Shown here piece after piece: positions 50,053 through 58,551 of a stretch of DNA of 64,000 nt. The DNA is from Streptomyces sp. Sge12 (GTDB lineage: Bacteria > Actinomycetota > Actinomycetes > Streptomycetales > Streptomycetaceae). Each line of letters opens with the position of its first letter. Within the stretch, counting starts at the first letter, position 1. The notes below the pieces were generated by a model. That model saw only the letters and a list, made by a program, of their open reading frames with translations. It was not told the DNA's origin and did no database searches. The stretch lies in NCBI RefSeq assembly GCF_002080455.1, contig NZ_CP020555.1:2108001-2172000 (forward strand), written 5' to 3'. The translations under genes and the position numbers were made by a program.

Positions 50053-50838
50053 ATGACCGAGGCAGCGGAACCAACCCGGCGCACACCCGGTACCCCGTGC
50101 TGGGTGAGCCTCATGGTGCACAGCCTCGGGACCACCGAGGACTTCTACGCCGACCTGTTCGGCTGGGAGTACGAACCCGGCCCCGAGCAGCTCGGCCCGT
50201 ACGTCCGCGCGGTGCTGAACGGCCACGACGTGGCCGGGATCGGCGAGATGCCGCCGGACCGGCATCTTCCGGTGGCCTGGACGACGTACCTCGCCACGGA
50301 CGACGCCGACGCGACCGCCGAGTCGATCCGCGCCTGCGGCGGCACGGTGGCGGTGGGTCCGCTGGATGCCGGGATCGCCGGGCGGGTGGCGATCTGCTCC
50401 GACCCGCTGGGCGCCATCTTCGGCCTGTGGCAGGCGCAGAGCCGGATGGGCACCCGCCTGCACGGCGGGCCGGGCACCCCGGTGTGGAACGAGCTGGTCA
50501 CCCAGGACACCTCGACGGTCGGGAAGTTCTACGAGCACGTCTTCGGCCACGAGGCGCAGACGCACGCCACGGCCTCGGACGACTTCGACTACCTGACCCT
50601 GCACCTGGAGGGCCGTCCCGTGGCGGCGGTGCACGGTGTCGGCCGCTCGCTGCCGCACGACCGGGGACCGCACTGGATGGCGTACTTCGAGGTGGAGGAC
50701 ACCGACGTGGCGGCGGCCCGGGTCGTGGAGCTCGGCGGGCGCGTCGTCGACCCGCCCCGCGAGGGCACGCGCGGCCGGCAGGCGACGGTCGCGGACCCGG
50801 AGGGCGCGGTCTTCGCCATCGTGCCGGCCCGGCGCTGA
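50053..50838 (+). CDS. VOC-superfamily protein (glyoxalase/bleomycin-resistance-like)
   Basis: 261 residues with two VOC modules: WVSLMVHSLGTTEDFYADLFGWEYEPG...GAIFGLWQA and WNELVTQDTSTVGKFYEHVFGHEAQ...GAVFAIV. Each provides the beta-alpha-beta-beta-beta pattern, and Glu/His residues could bind a metal. No substrate can be assigned; such Streptomyces proteins are annotated only as VOC family. The ATG has GGAGGAG nine bases upstream. Convergent with the MFS gene 6 bp away. Confidence 0.85.
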   Translation: MTEAAEPTRRTPGTPCWVSLMVHSLGTTEDFYADLFGWEYEPGPEQLGPYVRAVLNGHDVAGIGEMPPDRHLPVAWTTYLATDDADATAESIRACGGTVAVGPLDAGIAGRVAICSDPLGAIFGLWQAQSRMGTRLHGGPGTPVWNELVTQDTSTVGKFYEHVFGHEAQTHATASDDFDYLTLHLEGRPVAAVHGVGRSLPHDRGPHWMAYFEVEDTDVAAARVVELGGRVVDPPREGTRGRQATVADPEGAVFAIVPARR

Positions 50839-50844
50839 GCCCGG

Positions 50845-52131
50845 TCAGTCCGTCCTCGGCCCGGGCGCCCGCCCGAAGTGGCGGGCGGTCGGTACGAGGG
50901 CGGCCGCGGCGGGGACGAGGAAGCAGGCCCCGGCGCACACGGCCAGCACCGCAGTGACGCCGAAGACGCCGATGGCCGGGGCCATCAGGGCGAGGCCCAC
51001 CGGGGCGAGGCCGTAGGACAGCAGGAAGTCCAGCGAGGAGACCCGGGCGAGCTTGTCCGGCGCGACCTCGCGCTGGGTCGCCGTGAACCAGGGCACGTTG
51101 AACAGCTCGATCCCGATGCCGGCCACGGCGTAGGCGGCGACCACCACGGCCGGGTGGACCGGCAGCATCAGGCTCAGCGGCGCGAAGCCGTAGAGGGCCA
51201 GTCCGGCGAGGGCGCTCCAGCCCTGCGAGCGCGGCCGCCTGCGGGCGGTGACCAGGGCCCCGCCGAGCGCGCCCACGGTGTAGGCGGTCATGGCCGCGGC
51301 CAGAACCCACTCGGTGCCGTAGCGGTCCCGGCTGACGAGGGGCAGCGCGACGCCGGTGGCGGAATAGCCGAGCGCGATCACGGCGGTCAGGGCGCCGAGT
51401 CCGGCGAGGAACCAGGGGTGCCGGCGGGCCTCGCGTATCCCGTCGACGAACTCGGCGCGCAGCGATGCGCGCGGGGCGGCGGCGGGGGCGGCTGATACCG
51501 CGTCGGCACGCGGTGCGGTGGCGCCCCGGCCCGGCAGGAGGGCGGCGACCAGCCAGAGCAGGCCGATCCCCAGCAGCAGGGTGCCGGCGTCGACGAAGGC
51601 CGCGAGCAGCGCCGTCAGGGTGGGGCCCGCCAGCGTGGAGGTCCGGATCGCCATGGTCATGGCGGCGTTGGCCTGCTGCCTGTGGCCGACGGCGACGGTC
51701 TCGGCGGTGAGTGCCTGGAAGGCGGGGCGGCAGGCACCCTGCCCGGCGCCCGCGAGGGCGGCGGCCAGGGTCATCAGCACCAGCGACCGGCCGAGTCCGA
51801 GGGCGAGCAGCGGGGCGGCGGCCGCGGCCGCGAGGGCGGACCAGAACACGACGGCGCGGCGTGAGTGACGGTCCGCCAGCACGCCGCCGACGGCGACGGC
51901 GGCGAGGAAGCCGGCCGTCCGGGCGGCGAGGACCAGGCCCAGGCCGGCGGCGCCGAGTTCCCGGTGCAGGACCGCGAGCCCGAGGACGAAGGGCAGGGCC
52001 CAGGTCGCGAGTCCGGAGGCGGTGGTGCCCGCCCACAGGCGCAGGAACGCGGTGTCGCGCAGGACGGAACGGGCGGGCGGCGGACCGGTCTCGGTCGTTC
52101 CGGTCGTCCCGGGCTGGGGTGTGGTCGCCAC
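50845..52131 (-). CDS. MFS transporter, probable metallophore exporter
   Basis: 428 residues, about 12 hydrophobic helices; VGGVLADRHSRRAVVFWSAL is the MFS helix 2-3 loop and the general pattern fits the EntS/siderophore-exporter-like MFS group. It is divergent from a FecB-type lipoprotein operon with a Zur-like palindrome between the two starts, so export of the metallophore made by that operon is the most likely function (inference). The GTG start has GGAG upstream. Confidence 0.82.
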   Translation of the reverse strand: MATTPQPGTTGTTETGPPPARSVLRDTAFLRLWAGTTASGLATWALPFVLGLAVLHRELGAAGLGLVLAARTAGFLAAVAVGGVLADRHSRRAVVFWSALAAAAAAPLLALGLGRSLVLMTLAAALAGAGQGACRPAFQALTAETVAVGHRQQANAAMTMAIRTSTLAGPTLTALLAAFVDAGTLLLGIGLLWLVAALLPGRGATAPRADAVSAAPAAAPRASLRAEFVDGIREARRHPWFLAGLGALTAVIALGYSATGVALPLVSRDRYGTEWVLAAAMTAYTVGALGGALVTARRRPRSQGWSALAGLALYGFAPLSLMLPVHPAVVVAAYAVAGIGIELFNVPWFTATQREVAPDKLARVSSLDFLLSYGLAPVGLALMAPAIGVFGVTAVLAVCAGACFLVPAAAALVPTARHFGRAPGPRTD

Positions 52132-52198
52132 GGTGGGGTGCTCCTCATTCGTCGGCAGGTACCGGATCGCGGCTCGGTGAGCGCCGACCCGGGGGTGT

Positions 52199-52219
52199 TA
52201 ATGAAAACGATAACCATTA
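52199..52219. promoter_or_regulatory. Zur-like metal operator
   Basis: AATGAAAACGATAACCATT with outer T and A forms a 21-bp imperfect palindrome in a short AT-rich patch within a GC-rich genome. It is close to actinobacterial Zur boxes (ATGAAAAnnATTTTCAT type). It lies between divergent MFS and lipoprotein genes and could repress both under zinc sufficiency. Confidence 0.6.
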
Positions 52220-52301
52220 CAGTACCTTTGGAACGAGGCACCCCTGCCCGGTGCACGACCACACCCATGCCCTGCCCCCTCCCCCCGGACCGGAGAAACC
52301 C

Positions 52302-53330
52302 ATGCGCCACCGCGCCCGAACCGGCATTCCCCTCACACTCGCCCTGGCCCTCGCAGCCACGGGCTGCTCCGCCACCACCACCGAGGACCGCGCGTCCGCC
52401 GAGCGGCCCTCCGCCGCGGCGACCATCGGCAGTTGCGGCCGGCAGCTCTCCTTCGACCGGCCCCCGGAACGCGCCGTCGCCCTGGACCAGGCCTCGACCG
52501 AGACCCTGCTGGAACTGGGGCTCCAGGACCGGATGGCCGGCACGGCCAACCTCAAGACGAAGATCCCCGCGCGCTACCGGGACGCGTACGCCAAGGTCCC
52601 GGTCATCGCCCCGAAGATCGCCACCGGTGAGCAACTCCGTTCGGCCACACCCGACTTCGTGGTGGCGGGCTCCGCCGACCTCTACACGAAGGACCGCGCC
52701 GGCACCCGCGAGGAACTGGCGGCCGTGCAGGTCCCGGCCTTCGTCAGCGCCGTGGACTGCCCCCAGCAGAACGAGCCCGGGAAGACCCCCTTCGAACTGC
52801 TCTTCTCCGACTACGAGCAGCTCGGCAAGGTCTTCGGCAGCGAGCAGCGGGCCGCCGCCCTCGCCCGCGAGCAGCGCGCCGCCGTCGCCGAGGCCGGTGC
52901 GAACGCCGGCAGGGTCACCGCGGGGGACGGCGGGCAGCCCACCGTGGTCTACCTCTACTCGGTCTTCAACGGCATGCCGTACGTGGCGGGCCGGACCGGT
53001 CTGCCCAGCGAGATGAGCCGGATCGTCGGCGCGAAGAACGCCTTCGACGACGTGGCCGAGGACTGGCCGGAGGTCACCTGGGAGGAAGTCGCCGCGCGGG
53101 ACCCGGACTTCATCGTGATCGGCGATCTGGGCGAGCGCGGCCGGCCCGGCGACAGCGCCGCCGAGAAGCGCACCGCGATGGCCGCGGACCCGGTGGTCTC
53201 CCGGCTGAAGGCGGTGCGCGAGAACCGGATCATCGAGGTGCCGGGCATCGAACTGGACCCCTCCGTACGCTCCGTGCACGCCCTGGGGCTGCTGGCGGCC
53301 GCGGTGAAGGACCTCGGGTATGTCCGCTGA
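52302..53330 (+). CDS. FecB/BtuF-like metal-chelate-binding lipoprotein
   Basis: 342 residues. A lipoprotein signal ends at Cys22 (LALALAATGC). The mature protein has the periplasmic binding protein type III pattern of siderophore/B12 receptors: FDRPPERAVALDQASTETLLELG, then DFVVAGSADLY, and the long helix with FSDYEQLGKVFG. It should capture a metal complex at the outer face of the membrane and pass it to the FecCD permease. The last 11 bases overlap the permease start. RBS GGAG precedes the ATG. A Zur-like box lies about 85 bp upstream. Confidence 0.9.
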   Translation: MRHRARTGIPLTLALALAATGCSATTTEDRASAERPSAAATIGSCGRQLSFDRPPERAVALDQASTETLLELGLQDRMAGTANLKTKIPARYRDAYAKVPVIAPKIATGEQLRSATPDFVVAGSADLYTKDRAGTREELAAVQVPAFVSAVDCPQQNEPGKTPFELLFSDYEQLGKVFGSEQRAAALAREQRAAVAEAGANAGRVTAGDGGQPTVVYLYSVFNGMPYVAGRTGLPSEMSRIVGAKNAFDDVAEDWPEVTWEEVAARDPDFIVIGDLGERGRPGDSAAEKRTAMAADPVVSRLKAVRENRIIEVPGIELDPSVRSVHALGLLAAAVKDLGYVR

Positions 53331-54444
53331 GCCGGGGGTGGTGGACCTGCTGCTTCCGGCCGCCCGCGACGTCCGGGTGGCCGGCGCGCCGCCCTCGCGT
53401 GCCCGGGGCGGGCCCCGCGGCGGTGCGGCCCGGGCGGGGCTCCTCCTCGCCGGGGTGCTCGTACTCGCCGTCTCGGTGGCGGCCAGCACCCGGATCGGCG
53501 CCGCCGACGTGGGATGGACCGACCTCGGCCGGGTGCTCGGGGCCCGGCTGGGGCTCGGCACCGCACCGCTGCCGCCGCTGCTGGACTCGCTGGTCTGGGA
53601 CCTGCGGCTGCCGCGGGTCCTGATGGCGGCGCTGGTCGGCGCCTCGCTCGCGGTGTGCGGCACCGTACTGCAGGCCGTGACCCGCAACGCGCTGGCCGAC
53701 CCGTACCTGCTCGGGGTGTCCTCCGGCGCCTCGGCCGGGGCCGTCACCGCGGCCGTCCTGCCCCTGGCCCTGGCCGGGCCGGGCGCCGGCACGCTCGGGG
53801 TGACCGGCGGCGCGCTCGTCGGCGCCGTGCTCTCCTTCGGGCTGCTGCTGGCGCTGCTGCGCCGCACCGGCCTGGACTCGGTCCGCATCGTCCTCACCGG
53901 TGTGGTCGTGGGGCAGCTCTTCACCGCCCTGACCTCCTTGGTCCTGATGGCCTCCGCCGACGCCGACACCACGCGCGCCCTCACCCACTGGCTGCTGGGC
54001 TCGATGGCTCCGGCCCGCTGGGACGCCGTCGCGGTCTGTGCACTCGTCACCCCGCTCGGGCTCGCGGCCGCCTGGCTGTGCGCGAACGCCCTCGACGGCC
54101 TCGCGTTCGGTGCGGACACCGCCGCCTCGCTGGGCATCGGCGTACGGCGCACCCGGATGCTGCTGCTCGTGATGACGGCCGTGCTGACCTCGGTGGCGGT
54201 GGCCACCGTCGGCGCCATCGGCTTCGTCGGGCTGATCGTCCCGCACGGGGTGCGCCTGGTCGTCGGCCCGCTGCACCGGGTCCTGCTCCCGCACGCGGCG
54301 CTCGCGGGCGCGGTGTTCCTCGTGTGGACCGATGCCCTGGCCCGGGTCGCCTTCGCACCGCGCGAGATCCCGGTCGGCGTGATCACCGCACTGCTCGGGG
54401 TCCCCCTGTTCCTCCTCGTCCTGCGCAGGAAGGGGGAGCTGTGA
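53320..54444 (+). CDS. FecCD-family ABC permease
   Basis: 374 residues, about nine to ten hydrophobic helices. FecCD blocks: LPRVLMAALVGASLAVCGTVLQAVTRNALADPYLLGVSSGASAGA, LTHWLLGSM, and GFVGLIVPHGVRLVVG, whose coupling region contacts the ATPase. The N-terminal 45 residues are a Gly/Arg/Pro-rich extension. One gene covers the permease, so the transporter should be a homodimer, as in BtuC and HmuU. The start overlaps the lipoprotein gene and the stop overlaps the ATPase start (GTGA). Confidence 0.9.
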   Translation: MSAEPGVVDLLLPAARDVRVAGAPPSRARGGPRGGAARAGLLLAGVLVLAVSVAASTRIGAADVGWTDLGRVLGARLGLGTAPLPPLLDSLVWDLRLPRVLMAALVGASLAVCGTVLQAVTRNALADPYLLGVSSGASAGAVTAAVLPLALAGPGAGTLGVTGGALVGAVLSFGLLLALLRRTGLDSVRIVLTGVVVGQLFTALTSLVLMASADADTTRALTHWLLGSMAPARWDAVAVCALVTPLGLAAAWLCANALDGLAFGADTAASLGIGVRRTRMLLLVMTAVLTSVAVATVGAIGFVGLIVPHGVRLVVGPLHRVLLPHAALAGAVFLVWTDALARVAFAPREIPVGVITALLGVPLFLLVLRRKGEL

Positions 54445-55277
54445 GGATCACCGCCGAAGGACTGGGCTGGTCGGCCTCGGGCACGCCCGTCGTGCGCGGG
54501 GTCGGCCTGGACATCGCGCCGGGCGAGACGGTCGGCCTGGTCGGCCCCAACGGCTCGGGCAAGTCCTCGCTGCTCCGCTGCCTGGCCGGGCTGCGCGTGC
54601 CCGACACGGGCACGGTGCGCTACGACGGCCTGCCCGTACGGGACTGGAGCGCCCGGCGGATCGCCCGGCGGGTCGCCTTCGTCGAGCAGGACTCCGGACT
54701 CGACACCGACCTGAGCGTCGCCGACGTCGTGGGGCTGGGCCGGACGCCCTTCCGCGACCGCTGGCGCGGACCCGACGCCACCGACCGGGCGGTCGTCGCC
54801 GCCGCGCTGGACCGCATGGGCCTGACGGGGCTCGCCGGACGCTCCTGGCGGGGGCTGTCGGGCGGCGAGCGGCAGCGCGCCCACATCGCCCGCGCGCTCG
54901 CCCAGCAACCGTACGCCCTGCTGCTCGACGAACCCACCAACCACCTGGACGTCAGGCATCGGTTGGAGCTCATGGAGCTGCTCGCCGGCACCGGGCAGAC
55001 GGTCCTGGTCGCGCTGCACGACCTCACCCTGGCCGCCCGCCACTGCGACCGGCTGCTGCTCATGCACGACGGCCGCCTGATCGCCGCCGGGACCCCGGCC
55101 GCCGTCCTCACGCCCGAGCACCTCGCCCGGATCTTCGAGGTGGACGCCGAACTGGCCACCGACGCCCTGGGGCGGCCCGCCGTCTGCTACCGGGGGCCGC
55201 TGCGCAGCGCCGCACCCGTACCCACGTCCCCTCCCGCACTCGCACCCGTACCGACACCCCGCGAAGGAACCTCATGA
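54441..55277 (+). CDS. ABC ATPase, iron-siderophore/B12 type
   Basis: 278 residues. Walker A GPNGSGKSS (about residues 36-44), signature LSGGERQRAHIARAL, Walker B LLLDEPTNHLD and the switch His in VALHDLTLAARHCD. This is the FepC/BtuD class. A Pro/Ala-rich C-terminal tail of about 25 residues is not needed for activity. GTG start coupled to the permease; the stop overlaps the next gene (ATGA). Confidence 0.92.
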   Translation: MRITAEGLGWSASGTPVVRGVGLDIAPGETVGLVGPNGSGKSSLLRCLAGLRVPDTGTVRYDGLPVRDWSARRIARRVAFVEQDSGLDTDLSVADVVGLGRTPFRDRWRGPDATDRAVVAAALDRMGLTGLAGRSWRGLSGGERQRAHIARALAQQPYALLLDEPTNHLDVRHRLELMELLAGTGQTVLVALHDLTLAARHCDRLLLMHDGRLIAAGTPAAVLTPEHLARIFEVDAELATDALGRPAVCYRGPLRSAAPVPTSPPALAPVPTPREGTS

Positions 55278-56107
55278 CGACCCGGACCACCACCGCGCCC
55301 GCACCGACCGTCGACGCCCTCATCGCGTCCGTACTGGCCGGTGAACACGGCCCGTTGCCCTCCGGGCTCGTGGCGACCAGCGTGTTCTGGATCCACCACG
55401 GCACCCGGCTGGCCGGCGGCGCGACCACCTACCTCAACCAGTACGTCCTGGTGCGCCTCGGCGGCTCGTTCGGGGGCTGCGCCTTCGAGGCCGGCGAGAT
55501 CGACCCGGCGGTCTGCCGCGACTCCTCGGGCGCCCCGCTCGACGTCCTGCTGCGCGAGGCGCCGCGCCCGCTGCGGATCGCCGCCCTCGACGCCTACCTG
55601 GCCGAGCAGCGCCCGCACGGCGACGCCGGGGCCGAACCGGTCACCCTCCCCGCCGGCACTCCCGAAGTGCGCGCCCGGGCCCGTGACGCGGCCATCGCCG
55701 GGCTGCTGGACATCGGCGCCGGCTCCCGGGTCGGCCTCATCGGCGTGGTCGACCCGCTGGTCGCGGCCATCCGCGAGCGGGGCGGCGTACCGCTGCCGTG
55801 CGACTTCAACCTCAGGTCCACCCGGTGGGGCGATCCGGTCACCGCCGACATGCACGAGGTGCTGGAACGCGCCGACGCCGTCGTCGCCACCGGCATGACC
55901 CTCGGCAACGGCTCCTTCGACACCGTCCTCGACCGCTGCCGCGCCCGGGGCGTCCCGCTGGTCGTCTACGCGCAGAGCGGCAGCGCGGTGGCCCGCGCCT
56001 TCCTCGGTTCCGGGGTGACCGCCCTGTCCGCGGAGCCCTTCCCCTTCTCCCAGTTCAGCGCCGACCCGACGACCCTCTACCGCTACCGGGCGGTGGCGCA
56101 GCCGTGA
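55274..56107 (+). CDS. DUF364-like Rossmann protein, putative metal-chelation enzyme
   Basis: 277 residues. The C-terminal half matches the DUF364 (heavy-metal-chelation) pattern: GSRVGLIGVVDPLVAAIRERG, a short central helix, VVATGMTLGNGSFDTVLDRC and YAQSGSAVARAFLGSGVTALSAEPF. The N-terminal half (LAGGATTYLNQYVLVRLGGSFGGCAFEAGE) is probably the associated N-terminal domain. DUF364 proteins are often near FecCD-type importers; the biochemical role is unsettled. Here the gene is embedded, with 4-bp overlaps on both sides, in an import/biosynthesis operon, which favours handling of the metallophore or its metal. Confidence 0.72.
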   Translation: MTTRTTTAPAPTVDALIASVLAGEHGPLPSGLVATSVFWIHHGTRLAGGATTYLNQYVLVRLGGSFGGCAFEAGEIDPAVCRDSSGAPLDVLLREAPRPLRIAALDAYLAEQRPHGDAGAEPVTLPAGTPEVRARARDAAIAGLLDIGAGSRVGLIGVVDPLVAAIRERGGVPLPCDFNLRSTRWGDPVTADMHEVLERADAVVATGMTLGNGSFDTVLDRCRARGVPLVVYAQSGSAVARAFLGSGVTALSAEPFPFSQFSADPTTLYRYRAVAQP

Positions 56108-57132
56108 TCGCGCCCACCGCCCGCCGCGGGATCGGGCACGCGCCCTGCCACCACGGCGAGATCCTCCAGGGCGTCTTCCTCGACGCCGGCGGGCGCCGGT
56201 GCGCGGGCCTGGTCACCCTGCCGATGACCGGGCCGGGCAGCCGGGCCGAGTTCACCCGCAGGCCCGGCACCGCGCCGGAGCGGATCGCCGTCCTGCCGGG
56301 CGGCCGTACGAAGGCGGCCCGGGCGGCGGCCCTGGCCGTGGCGGAGTGCGCGCCGCGCTGCCAGGAGGCGCCCTGCGGAGGCGAGTTGCGGATCGTCTCC
56401 GACATCCCGGTGGGCCTCGGCATGGGCAGCTCCACCAGCGATGTCATCGCCGTCGTACGCGCCGTCGCGGACTCCTACCGGGTGCGGCTGGCGCCCGACA
56501 CCGTCGCCCGGCTCGCGGTGCGCGCGGAAACGGCCTGCGACCCGCTGATGCTCGACGCCCGCCCGGTGCTCTTCGCCCAGCGCGAGGGGCGGGTGCTGGA
56601 GGTGCTCGGCCCCCGCCTGCCGCCCCTGGTCGTCGTGGGCTGCGCACTGGGCGGGGGCGCGCCCGTGGACACCCTCTCCCTGCCGGTTCCCGCGCACGAC
56701 GCGAGCGACGTACGCGCCTTCGAGCGGCTGCGCGCCCTGCTGCGGCGGGCCGTGGCCACGGGGGACGCGGCCCTGCTGGGCCGGGTCGCGAGCGCCAGCG
56801 CGCGCCGGGGCCAACAGCGCCTGCACCACCGGGAGTTCGACACGCTCACCGATATCGGCCGGCGGCTCGGGGCGGTGGGGGTCCAAATCGCGCACAGCGG
56901 CGCGGTGGCCGGTCTGCTCCTCGACCCGGCGACCAGGGGCCTGCGCCACCGGGTGCGGAGCTGCGTACGGGCCCTGGAGAGCAACGGCATCGCCGCGACC
57001 CGCACCTTCACCACCTTTCCGACACGACCTCAGACGAACCGGGAGTTCCCGAGTGGACCAGCACATCGCGGAGGCCATCGGCCGACCCGACCTGATACGC
57101 CTCGACGAGCGGCTCGTCTGCCTGCGCTTTGA
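56104..57132 (+). CDS. GHMP-family kinase, PduX-like
   Basis: 342 residues. The N-terminal APCHHGEILQGVFLD resembles the GE-(I/L)-QG strand of PduX, the L-threonine kinase of B12 side-chain synthesis. The GHMP phosphate-binding loop is PVGLGMGSSTSDV (102-114), and AHSGAVAGLLLDP near residue 262 is the C-terminal GHMP motif. It should phosphorylate a hydroxyl of a small amino-acid-like substrate, perhaps Ser or Thr. The C-terminal 80 bp overlap the PLP-enzyme gene in another frame and encode a basic tail that may be dispensable. GTG start overlaps the DUF364 stop. Confidence 0.8.
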   Translation: MIAPTARRGIGHAPCHHGEILQGVFLDAGGRRCAGLVTLPMTGPGSRAEFTRRPGTAPERIAVLPGGRTKAARAAALAVAECAPRCQEAPCGGELRIVSDIPVGLGMGSSTSDVIAVVRAVADSYRVRLAPDTVARLAVRAETACDPLMLDARPVLFAQREGRVLEVLGPRLPPLVVVGCALGGGAPVDTLSLPVPAHDASDVRAFERLRALLRRAVATGDAALLGRVASASARRGQQRLHHREFDTLTDIGRRLGAVGVQIAHSGAVAGLLLDPATRGLRHRVRSCVRALESNGIAATRTFTTFPTRPQTNREFPSGPAHRGGHRPTRPDTPRRAARLPAL

Positions 57133-58066
57133 GACCATGAAGGTCGTCTCCGCCCTGGCCGCGGTCCGCCACCTGCTCGACACCGGGGTGGTGCGGCGCG
57201 GGGACACCCTGCTGGACAGCTCCAGCGGGATCTACGCCTACGCCCTCGCGCTGGCCTGCCACCGCCACGGCATGCACTGCCACATCGTCGGCTCGGCGAC
57301 CGTCGACCACACGCTGTGCACACAACTCGCCGTGCTCGGGGCGACCCTGGAGCGGATGGAGCCCTCCAGCGACCTGAAGCTGGACCAGAAGCGGCGGGTC
57401 GAACGCATCCACGAGATCCTCGCCGAGCATCCCGAGTACCACTGGATGCGGCAGTACCACGACGACATCCACTACCTGGGCTACCGCGCCGTGTCCGACC
57501 TGGTCCGGAGGTCGACGGGCGGGGCCGGCCTCACCCTCGTCGGCGGGGTCGGGTCGGGCGCCTCCACCGGAGCCCTCGCCCGCTACCTCCGGGAGGACTC
57601 CGCCGACGTCGAACTGGTCGGCGTGCAGCCCTTCGGCAGCGTCACCTTCGGCGCCGAACACGTCGCCGACCCCGAGATCATCATCGCCGGGATCGGCAGC
57701 TCCATCCCCTTCGGCAACGTCAGCCACGCCTCGTACGACACGCTCCACTGGATCTCCTTCGACGCCGCCCTGGCCGGCAGCGTCGATCTGCTCCGGCGGC
57801 ACGCGGTGTTCGCCGGGCTGTCCACCGGGGCCGGCTACCTCGCGGCCCGCTGGGAACGCTCCCGGGCGCCGCAGCGCACGGTGCTGTTCATCGCAGCCGA
57901 CACCGGCCACCGCTACGTGGACACCGTGTACGCCCGCCACCGCGAGGCGGTCGCCGTGGACTCCCTGGCACCGCACCCGGTCACCGCCCGGGCCGAGCTC
58001 GCGCTGCCCTGGTCCCGGATGCGCTGGAACAGGGCAGCGGGGACGGAGGCGACCGATCGCAGCTGA
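57053..58066 (+). CDS. Cysteine-synthase-like PLP enzyme (fold type II)
   Basis: 337 residues. LRFETMKVVSALAAV holds the probable Schiff-base Lys30; DSSSGIYAYALALACHRHGM is the substrate loop; GGVGSGASTGALARYL is the PLP-phosphate loop, equivalent to GTGGTxTG of cysteine synthases; HASYDTLHWISF follows. SbnA-type relatives use O-phospho-serine to join an amine and make diaminopropionate metallophores. The preceding gene is a kinase, so a kinase plus beta-replacement pair is plausible (inference). The GTG start with GGGAG upstream lies inside the kinase gene. Confidence 0.83.
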   Translation: MDQHIAEAIGRPDLIRLDERLVCLRFETMKVVSALAAVRHLLDTGVVRRGDTLLDSSSGIYAYALALACHRHGMHCHIVGSATVDHTLCTQLAVLGATLERMEPSSDLKLDQKRRVERIHEILAEHPEYHWMRQYHDDIHYLGYRAVSDLVRRSTGGAGLTLVGGVGSGASTGALARYLREDSADVELVGVQPFGSVTFGAEHVADPEIIIAGIGSSIPFGNVSHASYDTLHWISFDAALAGSVDLLRRHAVFAGLSTGAGYLAARWERSRAPQRTVLFIAADTGHRYVDTVYARHREAVAVDSLAPHPVTARAELALPWSRMRWNRAAGTEATDRS

Positions 58067-58084
58067 TCCGAGGGCCGTCCCGGA

Positions 58085-58549
58085 TCAGGCGGGACGGTCC
58101 TCGAAGTGGTGCACGACGATCCAGTAGTCGTCGTCCTCCTCGGTGAGGGCGCACAGCCGCCGGCCGTCCGGGGACATCGCGATGACCATGGAACCGGCCC
58201 CGGGGACGAGGGCGGCGGAGAGCGCGGTGTGCGCGGTACGGCGCACCACCACCCAGTCGCGGTCCGCCCCCCGGACCAGGAAGCAGCCCTCGTCGTCGAT
58301 GACGGCAGCGGCCCGCGCGTGTTCCAGCCACAGCCGGTCGGCCTCCTGAAGCGCCCCCGGCGCGGTGCGCGGCACGGTGGCCTGCGGGGCCACCTCGACG
58401 TTGACGACGGCCTTGAAGGCGCGCGCGTACGGGGGCAGCCCCTCGGCGACGTCCCGGTCCACGACCTCCAGCCCTGCCGCCGCCAGCTGCGGCGCCGGCG
58501 CGCCTGTGCCCGCGCCCGCGCCTGCACCCGCGCCGTGATCCTCGGTCAT
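58085..58549 (-). CDS. Hypothetical protein, candidate immunity protein for the RHS toxin
   Basis: 154 residues, soluble. A Gly/Ala-rich N-terminus (HGAGAGAGAGTGAPAP, low complexity) precedes a mixed alpha/beta domain with LWLEHARAAAVIDDEGCFLVRG and YWIVVHHFEDRPA at the end. I do not recognise the family. It starts two bases after the RHS toxin stop, which is where immunity genes are normally placed. Alternative starts exist inside the Gly/Ala tract. Confidence 0.65.
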   Translation of the reverse strand: MTEDHGAGAGAGAGTGAPAPQLAAAGLEVVDRDVAEGLPPYARAFKAVVNVEVAPQATVPRTAPGALQEADRLWLEHARAAAVIDDEGCFLVRGADRDWVVVRRTAHTALSAALVPGAGSMVIAMSPDGRRLCALTEEDDDYWIVVHHFEDRPA

Positions 58550-58551
58550 GC

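Noticed and set aside
52132..52301. Cobalamin riboswitch upstream of the FecB/BtuF-like operon
   Set aside because: The 170-bp gap is short for one and no B12-box (GCCACTG type) was seen; the Zur-like palindrome explains the region better.
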